From an uncultured Ruminococcus sp. (GTDB lineage: Bacteria; Bacillota; Clostridia; UBA1212; UBA1255), in assembly GCA_902782885.1 (NCBI GenBank), contig CACZOW010000113.1, positions 1 through 7,048 of the forward strand: a DNA stretch of 7,048 bases. The letters are read 5' to 3'. A program made the translations under genes and the position numbers. Positions 6,806 to 7,048 of the stretch are shown one piece after another (positions within the stretch are counted from its first letter, which is position 1; every line of letters starts with the position of its first letter). The notes beneath the pieces were generated by a model that worked only from the letters and a program-made list of their open reading frames with translations, searched no databases and was not told where the DNA came from.

Positions 6806-6825
6806 ATAGTTAATGCGTTAACTAT
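6806..6825. repeat. Perfect 8-bp inverted repeat with TGCG centre
   Basis: ATAGTTAA and TTAACTAT pair perfectly around TGCG. The inner twelve bases TTAATGCGTTAA resemble TTGATGCGTCAA at 6751-6762, 59 bases upstream; both fit TTRATGCGTYAA. It ends two bases before a Shine-Dalgarno sequence, so as RNA it would be a weak hairpin beside the ribosome site, and as DNA it could be an operator. Confidence 0.55.
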
Positions 6826-6827
6826 AT

Positions 6828-6917
6828 AAGGAGGACGATACTTTAGAAGTAAAAAACATATTATCGGCAATTTTGAGAGGATTTAAAGCGAAATTGCATC
6901 GATTTGATCATTTTTGA
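6828..6917 (+). other. Orphan Shine-Dalgarno sequence facing a 24-codon frame without a start codon
   Basis: AAGGAGG (6828-6834) is a perfect ribosome-binding site. Exactly 8 bases on, where a start codon should be, lies TTA (6843-6845). It opens an in-frame stretch of 24 codons ending at TGA (6915-6917). With TTG or ATG in that place the product would be a small basic peptide containing ILSAILRGFKAKLHRF. ATG, GTG and TTG are all absent at usable spacing. It could be a decayed small gene or leader peptide, a sequencing error, or a chance purine run. I do not recognise the peptide. Confidence 0.3.
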
Positions 6918-7048
6918 ATTAAATTCGGTGAAAAATCGCGAATGCGATCCGCAGCAGGACTGTTCCGAATGGTGATGAGGATCGGACCGGCCGTATCATG
7001 TATGGAGAGCAAAATCAATCAGCTTTTTTAAATTGCTCGAACGATGAA

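Larger units (their letters stand above)
6755..7048. other. Gene-poor right-hand region with a very AT-rich start
   Basis: No convincing gene is visible in these 294 bases. By hand count 6761-6930 is about 26% GC, far below the adjacent coding DNA, and the rest returns to mixed composition. The stretch contains an imperfect AT-rich inverted repeat at 6772-6794 (arms ACTTTGTTTA and TAAATTAAGT, 8 of 10 pairing). It also contains the TGCG-centred repeats, an orphan Shine-Dalgarno sequence, a small ATCGC/GCGAT hairpin at 6935-6948, and short frames only. A frame starting ATG 6998 stays open for 17 codons to the edge but has no ribosome site at proper distance. It may be a regulatory region for a gene to the right. 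Confidence 0.5.

Noticed and set aside
6942..7031. A 29-codon plus-strand frame from ATG 6942
   Set aside because: It has no ribosome site, is short, and has no recognisable content; such frames are expected by chance.
7001..7042. Possible terminator formed by GAGCAA/TTGCTC around a T-run
   Set aside because: The arms are only six pairs, the loop is long, and the six T residues (7024-7029) lie inside the loop and not after the stem.
6998..7048. Start of a new gene at ATG 6998 running off the right edge
   Set aside because: Only 17 codons are visible, the nearest purine-rich run (GAGGAT) is about 15 bases away, and no protein family is recognisable. It is mentioned only within the region entry.

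Overview
The window looks like chromosomal DNA from a member of the Clostridia (Bacillota), probably an uncultured anaerobe of moderate to high GC. The basis is inference from near-consensus sigma-A promoters (TTGACA/TATAAT type), AGGAGG-type Shine-Dalgarno sequences, and a surface protein with a C-terminal membrane anchor and poly-lysine tail. No rRNA, tRNA, CRISPR array, insertion sequence or transposase is visible.

Layout: two genes point left and two point right from a divergent intergenic region at 3361-3651. Leftward, a 605-residue secreted, membrane-anchored protein of unknown function (1543-3360) is read from its own strong promoter and ends at a strong intrinsic terminator (1481-1510). 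Just beyond the terminator a second perfect-hexamer promoter (1423-1452) starts a CNNM/CorC-type membrane protein with paired CBS domains (35-1378). A Shine-Dalgarno sequence at the extreme left edge suggests another gene follows in the same transcript.

Rightward, a leucine-biosynthesis 2-isopropylmalate synthase gene (leuA, 3652-5196) is followed by a CapA-family membrane-anchored metallophosphatase-like protein (5189-6754). The two overlap by 8 bases and are presumably co-transcribed and translationally coupled. The leuA promoter sits so close to the start codon that the leader is only about 17 nt. This fixes the start at 3652 and leaves no room for a T-box or peptide attenuator from that promoter.

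The last ~290 bases (6755-7048) hold no convincing gene. They open with about 170 bases of very AT-rich DNA (about 26% GC by hand count) carrying three inverted repeats, two of which share the core TTRATGCGTYAA. A perfect Shine-Dalgarno sequence there faces a short reading frame with no legal start codon. This may be an expression or regulatory region for a gene beyond the edge, a decayed gene, or the border of an acquired segment. It is the least explained part of the window. Nothing seen amounts to a demonstrable new multi-gene system; the best leads are the orphan, apparently highly expressed surface protein and this right-hand AT-rich region.
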